A stretch of DNA of 64,000 bases from Martinezella rhizogenes (GCA_013322215.1 JAAMEZ010000036.1:620001-684000), one strand, 5' to 3'. Counted from the first letter of the stretch, positions 17,150 to 26,353 are shown. The notes: a model not told the origin generated them from the letters alone. Made by a program: numbers and translations.

Positions 17150-17178
17150 CGGTCCCTGCGGTTTGGCGGGACCGCCTG
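17150..17178 (+). terminator. Terminator-like hairpin after the MFS gene
   Basis: Perfect 9-bp stem GGCGGTCCC / GGGACCGCC with an 11-base loop, 9 bases after the stop codon. No T-run follows. It probably ends or protects the MFS transcript. Confidence 0.5.
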
Positions 17179-17258
17179 AAATGCTGAACAGTTCGCGCCG
17201 TTCATGTCGCGCTCGTCTTCGCAGGTGTTGCGTCGCGGGATGATTGGCCGATGGGGGG

Positions 17259-17897
17259 CTACAGGGCCGTGAAAACAATACCGTAGTGATAGGGCGGCAG
17301 CTCGATCACGGCCCGGGACTTGAAGCCGCCGGTCTCGACAATAGCGGCGACGTCTGACGGCGCCATGCGCATCTCGGTCTTGGGGCCGCGCGGCTGCCCG
17401 AGCACCGTGGTCTCCTCCCGCGGTCGCGCCTCCCAGTTGACGATACCAAACGATCCCTTCGGAGTGAGCACCGAATGAACGGCTTGGACGAGGCCGAGCT
17501 GATCCGGAACGCCATGAAACGTGTTCGCTATCAGGACATGATCGACATTTTCGGGAAGGTGGCTGGCAATGTCGCGGGCATCGGCACGGATCCATTTCCG
17601 CACGGATACGCCTTGTCGTTCGGTTTCCGCCCTCGCCATCTCGATCATGCTTTCATCGAGATCGAGCGCATAGACCTTTCCATCGACGAGTTTCGCCAGC
17701 GGCGCGGTAAAATATCCGTCGCCGCAGCAAAGATCGAGGACGGTCATGCCCGGCTTGATGCCGAGCGTTTTAAGGATCGCCAGCGGATTGGGCCAAAGTG
17801 CCGCCCACCAATCACGGTCCGGCATCGATGTCGCTGGAAATGCTTCGCCCATGGGGGTCTCCACAGATGGATGATTTCCGGCATCATAGGATATCAT
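17259..17897 (-). CDS. Class I SAM-dependent methyltransferase
   Basis: 212 residues with a complete Rossmann-type methyltransferase core. Motif I is VLDLCCGDGYFTAPLAKLV (about 52-70), the acidic end of strand 2 is VYALDLDESMIEMA, motif II is RADARDIASHLPENVDHVLIANTFHGV and the post-core strand is GSFGIVNWEARP. The N-terminal part (MPDRDWWAALWPNP) is typical of small-molecule methyltransferases of the UbiE-like group. Target unknown. It is convergent with the MFS gene. The flavodoxin gene on the same strand ends 106 bases upstream of its start. Confidence 0.87.
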   Translation of the reverse strand: MISYDAGNHPSVETPMGEAFPATSMPDRDWWAALWPNPLAILKTLGIKPGMTVLDLCCGDGYFTAPLAKLVDGKVYALDLDESMIEMARAETERQGVSVRKWIRADARDIASHLPENVDHVLIANTFHGVPDQLGLVQAVHSVLTPKGSFGIVNWEARPREETTVLGQPRGPKTEMRMAPSDVAAIVETGGFKSRAVIELPPYHYGIVFTAL

Positions 17898-18003
17898 TGA
17901 CGCCTCGGCTTCAGCATATCACGGCGAATGCGGCGCCATCGCGACATCAGGTTGCCGCCTGCACTGGTAGCGGATTGAGAGCAATCCGGGTACGTCGGCG
18001 CGC

Positions 18004-18582
18004 TTACAGGGCTTGCGGCCCGTGCTTTGGCAGGTTCTTGAGAGCCCAGGATGTAATGGCCTTGTCCGCCAACCTCTCCGTGACCTCGAATTCGCTGATC
18101 ATCAGGCTGGACAGAAGCGAAGCGCTGCGTGCCTGTGCGGCGAAATTCCTTTCGTAATGCGCCGGCTCCAGCACATATGTGGCGAAGGCGGCAACCTTTC
18201 GCCCGCCGAAATCCGTCCGTTCGAGGAAGCTCATGACAGGCGGCGTGATGGTATTCCACCACACCGGGCCACCGACGAGGATCAGGTCGTATTTCGAAAG
18301 ATTGGGGAGGCCGTCGAACAAAGGGGGAAGCTCGCCCGTTTCCAGCTCGTATTTGGACTGCTCGGCCGCGCGCTGCATGTCGAGAGGATACGGGTCGCGC
18401 ATCTGGATTTCGAAAAGCTCGGCCCCCATAAGTGCGCGAAGCTTTTCGGCAACCGCCCCGGTGTGGCCGGTATAGGAATAATAGACAACGAGGATCCGTC
18501 GCTCGTCTGCGGCGAAGCTCCATCTGGGTGCGGCGGCCGCAGCCACCATTGATGTCAACACGGTGCGGCGGGAAAGGTGCAT
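18004..18582 (-). CDS. Tat-exported flavodoxin-family protein
   Basis: 192 residues starting MHLSRRTVLTSMVAAAAAPRWSFAA, a twin-arginine signal peptide with a likely cleavage after AFA/FAA. The mature part is a flavodoxin fold: VVYYSYTGHTGAVAEKL forms the phosphate-binding loop (about 33-49), LILVGGPVWWNTITPP the second FMN loop (about 104-119), and the third loop follows at AAFATYVLEP. Flavodoxins are normally cytoplasmic, and export by Tat implies the FMN is loaded before transport. A redox role in the periplasm is inferred. The long open frame upstream is a shadow of the next small gene. Confidence 0.87.
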   Translation of the reverse strand: MHLSRRTVLTSMVAAAAAPRWSFAADERRILVVYYSYTGHTGAVAEKLRALMGAELFEIQMRDPYPLDMQRAAEQSKYELETGELPPLFDGLPNLSKYDLILVGGPVWWNTITPPVMSFLERTDFGGRKVAAFATYVLEPAHYERNFAAQARSASLLSSLMISEFEVTERLADKAITSWALKNLPKHGPQAL

Positions 18583-18652
18583 GGGTTTGCCTTCCGATTT
18601 CAATGAGGCTTTTGGATGCGGAAGATGAGGGGACAATCTTGACTGCGGGCAA

Positions 18653-18916
18653 TCATTGATGCCGGGCAGGTGAAGCGCCCATCGATGCAACGGCCCTCTG
18701 GGCCGGCAGCATAGGTTTGCCGTAAGTCTGCATTGCCTCGTCGAGGCGCTGTTCGAGAACGAGGGGATCGGTTTCGCCCTCATCAGCAAATTTCATGAGC
18801 TCGCGGGCGGCGATGATCGCCGTTCGGTCGGCAAACTCCAGTTCGTGTCGGGCACAGAAGATTTCGAGAACGCGGCGAAGCGTTGCGATCTGTGATAATT
18901 CTATGGCCAATTCCAT
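18653..18916 (-). CDS. Conserved-looking hypothetical protein
   Basis: 87-residue acidic/helical protein (MELAIELSQIATLRRVLEIFCARHELEF...). It begins behind a strong AGGAGG ribosome site only 3 bases before the ATG, and codon use matches the neighbours. No known domain recognised. It lies 70 bases upstream of the flavodoxin gene and may be transcribed with it. A tandem 15/16-base repeat (18945-18975) sits just upstream. Confidence 0.6.
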   Translation of the reverse strand: MELAIELSQIATLRRVLEIFCARHELEFADRTAIIAARELMKFADEGETDPLVLEQRLDEAMQTYGKPMLPAQRAVASMGASPARHQ

Positions 18917-19502
18917 ATCCTCCTGTCAGCGTCGATATTCTCGACCGGGCAAGTGATTTTCCGGCAAGTGATTTTCGAACAGGAGGTTAGGACGCTGATG
19001 TCGCAGCTTTGTGCCGGAGATGTAAAAGCCTGTCGCCGACGATGGCAGCGCCAGCCATCGGCTCTGGAGCAGACCGGTGCGGCAATGATTGTTGGATGGC
19101 TGCCGCAAACGGCCTATTTTGCAGAGGGTGCGGCAGGATTTGACCATGGTCGAAGCCGGGTGATTTCGCCACCGCATTCCGTCGAAACAGAGCATATCGG
19201 CGTTATGAGAGCTGCGACAGCTTGTTACAAATTTGCCGGTCCGCGGCACATCCATGTGACAACAACCTTATAGTTTGTCAGCTGCAGGGGGCTGCTTTGC
19301 GCGGAATATCGATTGGATTTCGAGGACAGTTTCGATGAAATCCGTATCCTCTCGATACGGCTTGCACTGGCTTTAGCCAGATTTCCAAGTGGGAGCGCCG
19401 TTCGACACGCAACCCTCCGGTCGATGTGAAACTTTGATACACTTTTTTCGATGCGGCTCGGAGCGGCCTTCTGTAAAGTGGCGTAAGATCGTGGAAACTG
19501 TC
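18917..19502. other. Intergenic region between divergent genes
   Basis: 586 bases with no credible gene: the open frames are short and lack ribosome sites. It holds the tandem repeat at 18945-18975 next to the small minus-strand gene and must contain the promoter of the response regulator at 19503, but no clear -35/-10 pair was found. Confidence 0.5.
18945..18975. repeat. Tandem 15-16 base direct repeat
   Basis: Two adjacent copies of CCGG(G)CAAGTGATTTT, 29 bases ahead of the ATG at 18916. It could be a dimeric protein-binding site or a slippage product. Confidence 0.6.
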
Positions 19503-20228
19503 ATGCAAAAAGCTGCGCACATCGCCGTCGTCGATGATCATTCGGACATAAGGGACCTTGTCGGCCAATATCTCGAGCAGCAGGGTTACAAGGTCAGCGT
19601 CGCAGATAGCGGGCTCGCCCTGAGACGGATCCTTGAGCGTGGCGCCGTGGATCTGATCGTTCTCGATGTCATGATGCCCGGCGAGGACGGTCTTTCCGTC
19701 TGTCGCCATCTGAGGGCAACAACGGATACTCCCATCATCTTCCTGACAGCCATGAGCGAGGATACCGACCGCATCATCGGCCTCGAACTGGGGGCTGATG
19801 ATTATCTCGTCAAGCCGTTCAATCCGCGTGAATTGCTGGCGCGCATCCGGGCTGTGCTACGCCGGGTCAATGGCGTGCCGCAGCAGCAGCGGGAAACGCT
19901 GAAGAAGGCCAGGGTCGTTCGCGTCGGCCAATGGCGCATCAACATGGGACGGCAGGAGCTTTCCGGCGATGATGGCGTCGGCATCCCTCTCAGCACCGCC
20001 GAATTCCGGCTTCTGAAAGTCTTTCTCGAACGTCCGGGTATCGTGCTCAGCCGTGAGCAGCTTCTCGACCTGACGGTTGGCCGGACGGCCGACATCTTCG
20101 ACAGAAGCATCGACAATCAGGTGAGCCGCTTGCGCAAGAAGATAGAGCCGGACCCGAAGAACCCCTCGGTCATCAAGACGCATTGGGGCGGCGGCTACAG
20201 CCTCTCGGCGGATGTGGGGTTCGAATGA
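19503..20228 (+). CDS. OmpR-family response regulator
   Basis: 241 residues. The start MQKAAHIAVVDD at 19503 is chosen because the receiver begins there. The receiver has DD at 11-12, phospho-acceptor Asp55 in VLDVMMPGEDG, the conserved FLTAMSE and Lys in YLVKPFNP. The C-terminal winged helix shows LSTAEFRLLKVFLERPG and SIDNQVSRLRKKIE. The family pattern resembles OmpR/CpxR-type regulators of envelope or transport genes. It overlaps the next gene, its kinase, by 4 bases. Target genes unknown; the oxidase/cytochrome operon at 21878-26075 is convergent, not divergent, so it is not an obvious target. Confidence 0.93.
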   Translation: MQKAAHIAVVDDHSDIRDLVGQYLEQQGYKVSVADSGLALRRILERGAVDLIVLDVMMPGEDGLSVCRHLRATTDTPIIFLTAMSEDTDRIIGLELGADDYLVKPFNPRELLARIRAVLRRVNGVPQQQRETLKKARVVRVGQWRINMGRQELSGDDGVGIPLSTAEFRLLKVFLERPGIVLSREQLLDLTVGRTADIFDRSIDNQVSRLRKKIEPDPKNPSVIKTHWGGGYSLSADVGFE

Positions 20229-21724
20229 TCTACTGGTGGAGGAGGAGCCTTGCCGCCCAGTTCATCGGCTTTACCCTGCTTGCCCTTGTCGTCTCGCAGT
20301 GCCTGACATTTTCGATTTCCTGGGACGAACGCACCAAGGCGCTGCACGCGGCCATGAAGAGCGAATTCTTCAGCCGCTGCGCCTCCGTTACGCGGTTGAT
20401 GGAATCCATGCCCAAGCCGTTGCGCGAACAGGCGCTGCTGGCAAGCGAGACCAGCTATTCCCGTTTCTGGCTTTCGCCGACGGAGCCGGCCGATGCCGGT
20501 GCATGGCGCTCCCGCGCGGCAAACGAACTTGCCCGACCGATCGAGAATTTCATCGATCTCGGCGCGAAGTACGGCATGCGCTCGAACTCCGATGTCGATC
20601 ATCTGATGTCGAAGGGGGTAATGACGGCGAACGCCGCCGAGGGCTGGGCAACCCCGCCGACCGTTCTATGGAGCCTGCCGCAGACTGCAAAATTCGTTTA
20701 TTTCGGTGATCGCAATGGATACGGCCTGGTCGTCAGGCTCAGTGACGGCATGTGGCTGAATACGGCTTTTTACAAGAATGTCGGCGACCGGTGGTGGGAT
20801 ATGAAATCGCTCACCTCTCTTGCGACCACGGCGCTCATCCTGTCGCTCATCGGAGTGTTCATCGCCAGCCGTATCGCGCGCCCGCTAAGACGGCTCGCCG
20901 TTTCGGCGGAAGCATTGGGGCGCGGCGAAAATCTCCCGCCGTTGCCCGAAGAGGGGCCTGACGACATCAGGCGCACGGCCGAGGCGTTCAATAGGATGCA
21001 GGAGCGTCTCCATCGCTTCGTCGACGATCGAACCCGGATGCTGGCCGCGATCGGCCATGATCTCAGGACACCGCTGACCTCGCTCCGGCTGCGGGCGGAA
21101 TTCGTCAAGGATGCCGATATCCAGCAGAAGATGCTGTCGACCATCGATGAGCTTCAGAGCATGACGGAAGCCGCCATTTCCTTTGCGCGCGGCGAATCCA
21201 CGGCCGAGGAAACGCGGGCCATCGAACTAGAGGCGCTGGTCGGCAGCATCTGCGACGACCTTGCCGATCTCGGCCTGCCGGTGGAATATATCGAAGGACC
21301 GAAGACGACCTATCGCTGCCGGCCCGATGGCTTGCGCCGCGCTGTTCGCAATCTTGCGGAAAATGCGGCGCGCTACGGTGGCCATGCCAAGGTTCAAATC
21401 TGCCATTCGGCCAGCACCATCGATATCGTCGTCGAAGACAATGGCCCGGGCATACCCGAGGACATGAAGGAAAAAGTCTTCGCACCCTTCTTCCGTCTGG
21501 AAGCCTCGAGAAACAGGGGCACGGGCGGCGTCGGACTAGGCCTGTCGATTGCCCGCGCCGTCGCGCGGCAACATGGCGGCGATATCCTGCTCCAGCCCAA
21601 CAATCCCGGTCTGAAGGCGATCATTTCCTTGCCACAGGAAGGGCAGGTCAGGACGCCCTCGTCGCGGGTGAGCAGGAGAAGAAAGCGGGCGCAGGCTCTC
21701 AAGCTTGCCGGGCAGGAACACTAA
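20225..21724 (+). CDS. Sensor histidine kinase (EnvZ-like)
   Basis: 499-residue membrane kinase, partner of the preceding regulator (ATGA overlap at 20225-20228). The first membrane segment is at about 12-32, the second at about 190-215, and a periplasmic sensor of about 155 residues lies between. The HAMP domain (ASRIARPLRRLAVSAEALGRG) is followed by the phospho-acceptor box AAIGHDLRTPLTSLRLRAEF (His about 278). The ATPase boxes are NLAENAARYG, DNGPGIPED and GVGLGLSIARAVARQHGG. The C-terminal tail is basic. Signal unknown. Confidence 0.93.
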   Translation: MIYWWRRSLAAQFIGFTLLALVVSQCLTFSISWDERTKALHAAMKSEFFSRCASVTRLMESMPKPLREQALLASETSYSRFWLSPTEPADAGAWRSRAANELARPIENFIDLGAKYGMRSNSDVDHLMSKGVMTANAAEGWATPPTVLWSLPQTAKFVYFGDRNGYGLVVRLSDGMWLNTAFYKNVGDRWWDMKSLTSLATTALILSLIGVFIASRIARPLRRLAVSAEALGRGENLPPLPEEGPDDIRRTAEAFNRMQERLHRFVDDRTRMLAAIGHDLRTPLTSLRLRAEFVKDADIQQKMLSTIDELQSMTEAAISFARGESTAEETRAIELEALVGSICDDLADLGLPVEYIEGPKTTYRCRPDGLRRAVRNLAENAARYGGHAKVQICHSASTIDIVVEDNGPGIPEDMKEKVFAPFFRLEASRNRGTGGVGLGLSIARAVARQHGGDILLQPNNPGLKAIISLPQEGQVRTPSSRVSRRRKRAQALKLAGQEH

Positions 21725-21877
21725 GATCCTCCTCCATCCCCGCCTGCAGAAAGATCACGCCGCGTAAAGCCACTTAAAGCGGGTCGGCAATTACGCCGAA
21801 CCGCGCAATGTCCGAAATCCCGTATGCCGCGCCTCTGCCCTTCATCGTTGCCGTCAGGGATCGGGCGTAGCGGGAAA

Positions 21878-23227
21878 CTACCGCATCTGCAATATGATCG
21901 GGCTGCTGCTGGCCGGATCCGTGTGTTCGCGCAAGGCCTTCACATCGTTTGCAGCAACCGCGCCGCCGTGATTTCCCCAGGACGAGCGCACGAATGTCAG
22001 AACATCGGCGATCTGCTGGTCCGAAAGCTGCTGACGGAACGGCGGCATGCGATAGGCATCCGGGATTCCGTTCGCCACGACGCGGCTGGAGCCGTTCAGT
22101 GTTACATTGATCTGGGACGCGTTTTCCTTCGCGAGCGAAGCGGCAGAGCCAGCAAGCGGCGGAATCCATTGCTGTTTTCCGCGTCCGTCGACGCCGTGAC
22201 AGAAACTGCATTTCGCGACGAATGTCTGGGCGCCCGAAATCTGCTCACGGGCGGGAAGGGCGACATTCTGAGCCGTGGCGTCGTCATATTGCCAGGGCGT
22301 GCCGTCACGCGCGGGATCGCCCGGCAGCGACTTCAGATAGTGGCTGATGGCCTTCAGATCGTCATCGTTCATGAACTGAGTCGAATTGTTGAACGCATCC
22401 GCCATGGAACCGAAGACGACGGCGTGGGTGTTCCTGCCGTTCTTGAGGAAGGCATAGATATCGTCCTCGCTCCACCGGCCAAGACCGGTGTTGGGATCGC
22501 CACGCAGGCTCGGCGCATACCAGCCGTCGAGAAGAGCGCCCGAAAGATAGAGCGGGCTGCTTTCGTCAAGCGCCTTTTCCGCCATGGTGATGGCGCGCGG
22601 CGTATGGCAGCTGCCGCAGTGGCCCGGCCCTTGAACGAGATAAGCGCCCCGGTTCCACTGATCATCGCCGGCCGTTTTTGGCTGATAGGTCCCACTTTCG
22701 GTAAAGACCGCGTTCCAGAGTGCCAAAGGCCAGCGCATGTTCATCGGCCACTTGATGTCGGAGGGTTTGTCAGCCTGCTTCACAGGCTCGACCCTATTCA
22801 TGAAATAGGTATAGAGCGCACGAATGTCGTCGTCGCTCATTTTCACATAGGAAGGATAGGGCATTGCCGGGTAGAGGCGATGTCCGTCGCGGGCAATGCC
22901 CTGGCGGACGGCACGGTCGAAATCGGCAAGCGTGTAGTTGCCGATGCCAGTTTCCTTGTCCGGGGTGATGTTGGTGGTGAAGATGGAGCCGAGTGGTGTC
23001 CCCATCTCCAGCCCGCCGGCGAAGGGAGCGCTCTTCGGCGTGCTGTGACAGGCAACGCAGTCGCCGAGGCGCGCGACATATTCGCCATGCTGCAGCAGTT
23101 CCTCCGAGGGTGGCTGTGTCACGGCGATATTGTCGAAGGGAGATGCCGGCGTGCGGGTCACGAACCACGCGACGCCGCCGGCCACAAGCACGATAATCAA
23201 GAGAAGAACTAGAAGAAGTCTCTTCAA
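21878..23227 (-). CDS. Tri-haem cytochrome c subunit of a molybdenum hydroxylase
   Basis: About 449 residues. A TTG start at 23227 (MKRLLLVLLLIIVLVAG) with GAGGG upstream is preferred; the frame also opens from another TTG at 23284, and no in-frame ATG exists there. An N-terminal membrane anchor is followed by three CxxCH haem c sites: CVACHSTPK, CGSCHTPRA and CSFCHGVDG. This domain plan is that of the cytochrome subunit of membrane-bound alcohol/aldehyde dehydrogenases. It should take electrons from the oxidase encoded just upstream and pass them to quinone or the respiratory chain (family knowledge). It is separated from the large subunit by about 125 bases that include a strong hairpin. 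Confidence 0.9.
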   Translation of the reverse strand: MKRLLLVLLLIIVLVAGGVAWFVTRTPASPFDNIAVTQPPSEELLQHGEYVARLGDCVACHSTPKSAPFAGGLEMGTPLGSIFTTNITPDKETGIGNYTLADFDRAVRQGIARDGHRLYPAMPYPSYVKMSDDDIRALYTYFMNRVEPVKQADKPSDIKWPMNMRWPLALWNAVFTESGTYQPKTAGDDQWNRGAYLVQGPGHCGSCHTPRAITMAEKALDESSPLYLSGALLDGWYAPSLRGDPNTGLGRWSEDDIYAFLKNGRNTHAVVFGSMADAFNNSTQFMNDDDLKAISHYLKSLPGDPARDGTPWQYDDATAQNVALPAREQISGAQTFVAKCSFCHGVDGRGKQQWIPPLAGSAASLAKENASQINVTLNGSSRVVANGIPDAYRMPPFRQQLSDQQIADVLTFVRSSWGNHGGAVAANDVKALREHTDPASSSPIILQMR

Positions 23228-23289
23228 GGGTGTGCCCTCATGTCTTTGCTTCGGGATTTCGTACTCGGCTGTGGGGGGAGCCAACCACG

Positions 23290-23322
23290 CCGGCTCTCGG
23301 GCCGGAATGGGCCGAGAGCCGG
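23290..23322. terminator. Strong hairpin inside the oxidase operon
   Basis: Perfect 11-bp stem CCGGCTCTCGG / CCGAGAGCCGG with an 11-base loop, between the oxidase large-subunit gene and its cytochrome gene. There is no T-run on the minus strand, so it is more likely a processing or stability element than a full stop. Confidence 0.5.
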
Positions 23323-23352
23323 AATTGCGCCTGGCGCAGAGGAAGCTGCGCT

Positions 23353-25617
23353 TCAGCTTTCAAAGGTGTAGTTGGAGAGAGGCATGCTGCGTATCCGCTT
23401 GCCTGTTAGCGTCGAGACTGCATTGGCGACTGCCGGCGGGATGGCTGGAAGCCCCGGCTCGCCGATCCCGCCCATCTCGGCGCCGCTTTCGACGATACGG
23501 ACATGGACACGCGCCATGCGGTCCGGCGGCAGGATCGGATAGAGGTCGTAGTTGCGGGCGACGGGCTCGCCGTTCTTATAGACGGCTTCCTCCATCAGAA
23601 CCTGCGACATTCCGAGCGCTGTTGCCGAATTCACCTGTGCTTCGATGATCGCAGGATTGACGATGCTGCCGGGGTCGATCGCTTCCCAGACATCATGCAC
23701 GACGACTTGGCCGTTGTGAATGGAGACCTCGGCGATCGCCGCCGTATGACTGCCGAACGGAGAAGCCATGGCGACCCCCCGTGCACGGCGTGAGCCGTCG
23801 TCTCCGGTGAAGGGACCTCGTTTCCAGCCGCCGGATAGATCTCCGACCGCTTTCAGGAGATTGCTCAGCCGTTCGTTCTTCTGCAGCAGCTTGAGGCGCA
23901 GCTCATAAGGGTCCTGCCCACCCTTGTCCGCCAGCTCGTCCAGGAAGGTCTCGTAGAAGAAGTCGTTCATGGAATTGCCGACCGAGCGCCAATAGGCCAG
24001 TGTCGGTGGGTTTTTGACGTAGATCTGCGCGATGCGGTAGTTCGGGATTGCGTAGGATTTGCCGCTCAGACCCTCCAGGGCCGTTGGGTCCAGTGAATCC
24101 TCCTTATGACCGTAAACGCCCTCTGTTGGCCCCTCGCAAGCGCTTATGGCCTCAAGAGCGACCGGCATGCCGCTGGCGTCGAGTGCGCCGCGGAAGCGCA
24201 CGGCTGCCATCGGGCGCATCGGATCACGCAGAAATTCCTCCTCGCGGCTCCAGATGAGCTTGACCGGCCGCCCGACCTCCTTTGCGAGCTGGATGGCCTG
24301 CGGATAGGGGTTGGCGGACGGATACAGGAAGTGCCGCCCGAAGAAGCCGCCCAGGATGGGGCTGTGGAGGGTCACCTTCGATGGATCGAGCCCCGTCAGC
24401 TTGGCAATGTCGGCCTGGAATTGCTCTGGCGCCTGGTTGGGCATCCAGATTTCAAGACTGCCGTCCGGGTTGAAGCGGGCCAAAGTCGACGGCGGTTCCA
24501 GCTGCGCATGATGCAGATACTGGCTCCGGTAGGTGGCGGAAACGACGGTTTTGGCGCCGTCGAACGCTTTGGCGATATCGCCGACATTCTCCGCTTCCTT
24601 GCCATTGCCCGGCTCGTTGGCGAGCCTGTCGTTGAAGGCTGCGGTCGAAAAATCGGCGGGCATGTAGCGGACGGTGGAATTGGCATCGACGCCGGGCTCA
24701 CGCCAATCGACCTGGGCGGCCTCTGCTGCCCGCTTGGCATTCCACCAGCGTTCGGCAACGACGGCGACGGCGCCGGGCAGACTATGGACGGAATGAACGC
24801 CCGGCATTGCCTTGAGCTGGTCTTCGTTGCGAATCTTACCGATTGTCAGGCCAAGGCGTGGCGCGTGCTGGACGGCGGCATGCAGCATGCCTTCGACCTT
24901 GCAGTCGATAGCGTAGACCGCCTTGCCCGTCGATTTGTCGTGGATATCGAGGCGTTCGACCGGTTTGCCGATCCAGCGGAATTTACTCGGATCTCTGAGT
25001 GTCACGCTCTCGGGGGCGGGAACGGGCAGATCCAGCGCCTCGGCAGCGACGTCGCCATAGGCGAGGTTCCGTCCCGACGCGGCATGGATCACGCGGCCCG
25101 GCTCGGTCGTGAGCTCAGCGATGGGTGCGTTGAGGCGCTTCGCAGCCGCCTGCAGGATCATGTTGCGTGCCAAAGCGCCGAGCCGGCGCATGGTCTCATA
25201 GCTGGTGCGCACCGACATGCTGCCGCCGGTGATGCGCATCTTGCCGTGCACGACAAGATAATCGCTGCCCGTCGGTGCATTTTCGACGATGAAGGTCTTC
25301 GGATCGGCATCAAGTTCTTCGCCGACGATCTGGGCCATCGCCGTAAATACGCCTTGCCCGCCCTCGACGAAGGGGCTCATGAAGCGGATGGTGCTATCCG
25401 GGCGGATTTCGAGGAATGCGGGAACGCGGGTGCCTGGAGGCATCGGGCCTGCCGCCTGCTGGGCACGCGCGCGGCCGACCGGAACGCCGAAACCAAGCAC
25501 GAATGCGCCTGCCGCGGCACCGGCGGACGTCAGAAGAAAATGCCGGCGCGAGATATTGACCGGAGAGCCGGTGGGGAATTCATCTTCCGGAACGAGGTTG
25601 CGGCTGGTCTCGGTCAT
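23353..25617 (-). CDS. Molybdopterin-binding large subunit, isoquinoline 1-oxidoreductase/aldehyde oxidase type
   Basis: 754 residues. The start MTETSRNLVPEDEF at 25617 overlaps the small-subunit stop by 4 bases. A twin-arginine signal (SRRHFLLTSAGAAAGAFVLGFG) is near residues 22-45, so the folded enzyme is exported or membrane-facing. The rest is a single-polypeptide xanthine-dehydrogenase-family molybdenum subunit of the IorB type, with LPGAVAVVAERWW, SPILGGFFGRHFLYP in the Mo-cofactor region and the C-terminal GIGEPGLPAIPPAVANAV carrying the catalytic Glu. With the 2Fe-2S subunit and the cytochrome c it forms a three-component periplasmic hydroxylase that oxidises an aldehyde or N-heterocycle. 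Substrate not determinable. Molybdenum cofactor chaperone genes are not seen nearby. Confidence 0.92.
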   Translation of the reverse strand: MTETSRNLVPEDEFPTGSPVNISRRHFLLTSAGAAAGAFVLGFGVPVGRARAQQAAGPMPPGTRVPAFLEIRPDSTIRFMSPFVEGGQGVFTAMAQIVGEELDADPKTFIVENAPTGSDYLVVHGKMRITGGSMSVRTSYETMRRLGALARNMILQAAAKRLNAPIAELTTEPGRVIHAASGRNLAYGDVAAEALDLPVPAPESVTLRDPSKFRWIGKPVERLDIHDKSTGKAVYAIDCKVEGMLHAAVQHAPRLGLTIGKIRNEDQLKAMPGVHSVHSLPGAVAVVAERWWNAKRAAEAAQVDWREPGVDANSTVRYMPADFSTAAFNDRLANEPGNGKEAENVGDIAKAFDGAKTVVSATYRSQYLHHAQLEPPSTLARFNPDGSLEIWMPNQAPEQFQADIAKLTGLDPSKVTLHSPILGGFFGRHFLYPSANPYPQAIQLAKEVGRPVKLIWSREEEFLRDPMRPMAAVRFRGALDASGMPVALEAISACEGPTEGVYGHKEDSLDPTALEGLSGKSYAIPNYRIAQIYVKNPPTLAYWRSVGNSMNDFFYETFLDELADKGGQDPYELRLKLLQKNERLSNLLKAVGDLSGGWKRGPFTGDDGSRRARGVAMASPFGSHTAAIAEVSIHNGQVVVHDVWEAIDPGSIVNPAIIEAQVNSATALGMSQVLMEEAVYKNGEPVARNYDLYPILPPDRMARVHVRIVESGAEMGGIGEPGLPAIPPAVANAVSTLTGKRIRSMPLSNYTFES

Positions 25618-26075
25618 AGCGTTTCTCCTTCCTTGGAGGAGAGATCTTTGACCGCAGCCTTGATCGCATTGTAGGTTCCGCATCGACAGAGATTGATCAT
25701 TGCCGCGGCGATCTCGTCATCGGAAGGATTGGGCGTTTGTTTGAGGAGCGCGGTCGCCGCCACGACCTGCCCCGATTGACAGTAGCCGCATTGCGGAACC
25801 TGGTGCTTGATCCAGGCGGCGACGACACGCTTGCCGATCGGGTCCGCTTCGATCGCTTCGATCGTCGTGATCTGGCGGCCCGCGACGCTGTCGAGCGGCG
25901 TCACGCATGAGCGCACCACTTCCCCATCGACGAGGACCGAGCAGGCACCGCATTGTGCCAGTCCGCAACCGTATTTCGTGCCGGTCATGCCCAGCTCGTC
26001 GCGGATGATCCAGAGGAGCGGCGTGTCTCCGTCTGAATTGACCTGATAGGACTGGCTGTTGATCTGAAGATTCAT
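25614..26075 (-). CDS. (2Fe-2S)-binding small subunit of the exported molybdenum hydroxylase
   Basis: 153 residues, start MNLQINSQSYQVNSD at 26075 behind AGGAGG. It holds two [2Fe-2S] sites: a plant-ferredoxin-like one (CGLAQCGACSVLVDGEVVRSC, about 40-60) and a helical one (CGYCQSGQ and CRCGTYNAI). It passes electrons from the molybdenum subunit to the cytochrome. There is no signal peptide of its own, so it is expected to be carried across the membrane with the Tat-bearing large subunit (family knowledge). First gene of the operon. Confidence 0.93.
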   Translation of the reverse strand: MNLQINSQSYQVNSDGDTPLLWIIRDELGMTGTKYGCGLAQCGACSVLVDGEVVRSCVTPLDSVAGRQITTIEAIEADPIGKRVVAAWIKHQVPQCGYCQSGQVVAATALLKQTPNPSDDEIAAAMINLCRCGTYNAIKAAVKDLSSKEGETL

Positions 26076-26293
26076 GAGGCGCCTCCTGAGGCTTTTTATG
26101 GCGAGCCTTCGATGCCAGGCGCTGTGCGATGATCTGAATGCTCGACAATCGGATGACGCATAGCTCAGGCTCACAACCCGGACTATAACACTGAACCCGC
26201 TGCATCAAAAAGATTAGCGTGTGAATCGCGATAGAAGTTAGAAGCCAGATTCATAAATCGGCTTTCGAGGCTCTTTCATTCACAAAAGAGAAA

Positions 26294-26328
26294 AGCGCCG
26301 CATCGATAGGGATGACCGATGCGGCGCT
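26294..26328 (-). terminator. Rho-independent terminator of the cdh gene
   Basis: Perfect 12-bp stem (26294-26305 with 26317-26328) and an 11-base loop. On the minus strand it is followed by a T-rich stretch (TTTTCTCTTTT), 26 bases after the cdh stop. Confidence 0.75.
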
Positions 26329-26353
26329 CGCATCAAGCTGTAACGTGCTGATT

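Noticed and set aside
18953..19273. Plus-strand open frame of 106 codons
   Set aside because: No ribosome site, codon use unlike the neighbours, no recognisable domain, and it overlaps the control region of the adjacent small gene.
24106..25674. Plus-strand open frame of 522 codons opposite the oxidase large subunit
   Set aside because: Antisense shadow; the minus-strand frame has a full domain set and operon overlaps.
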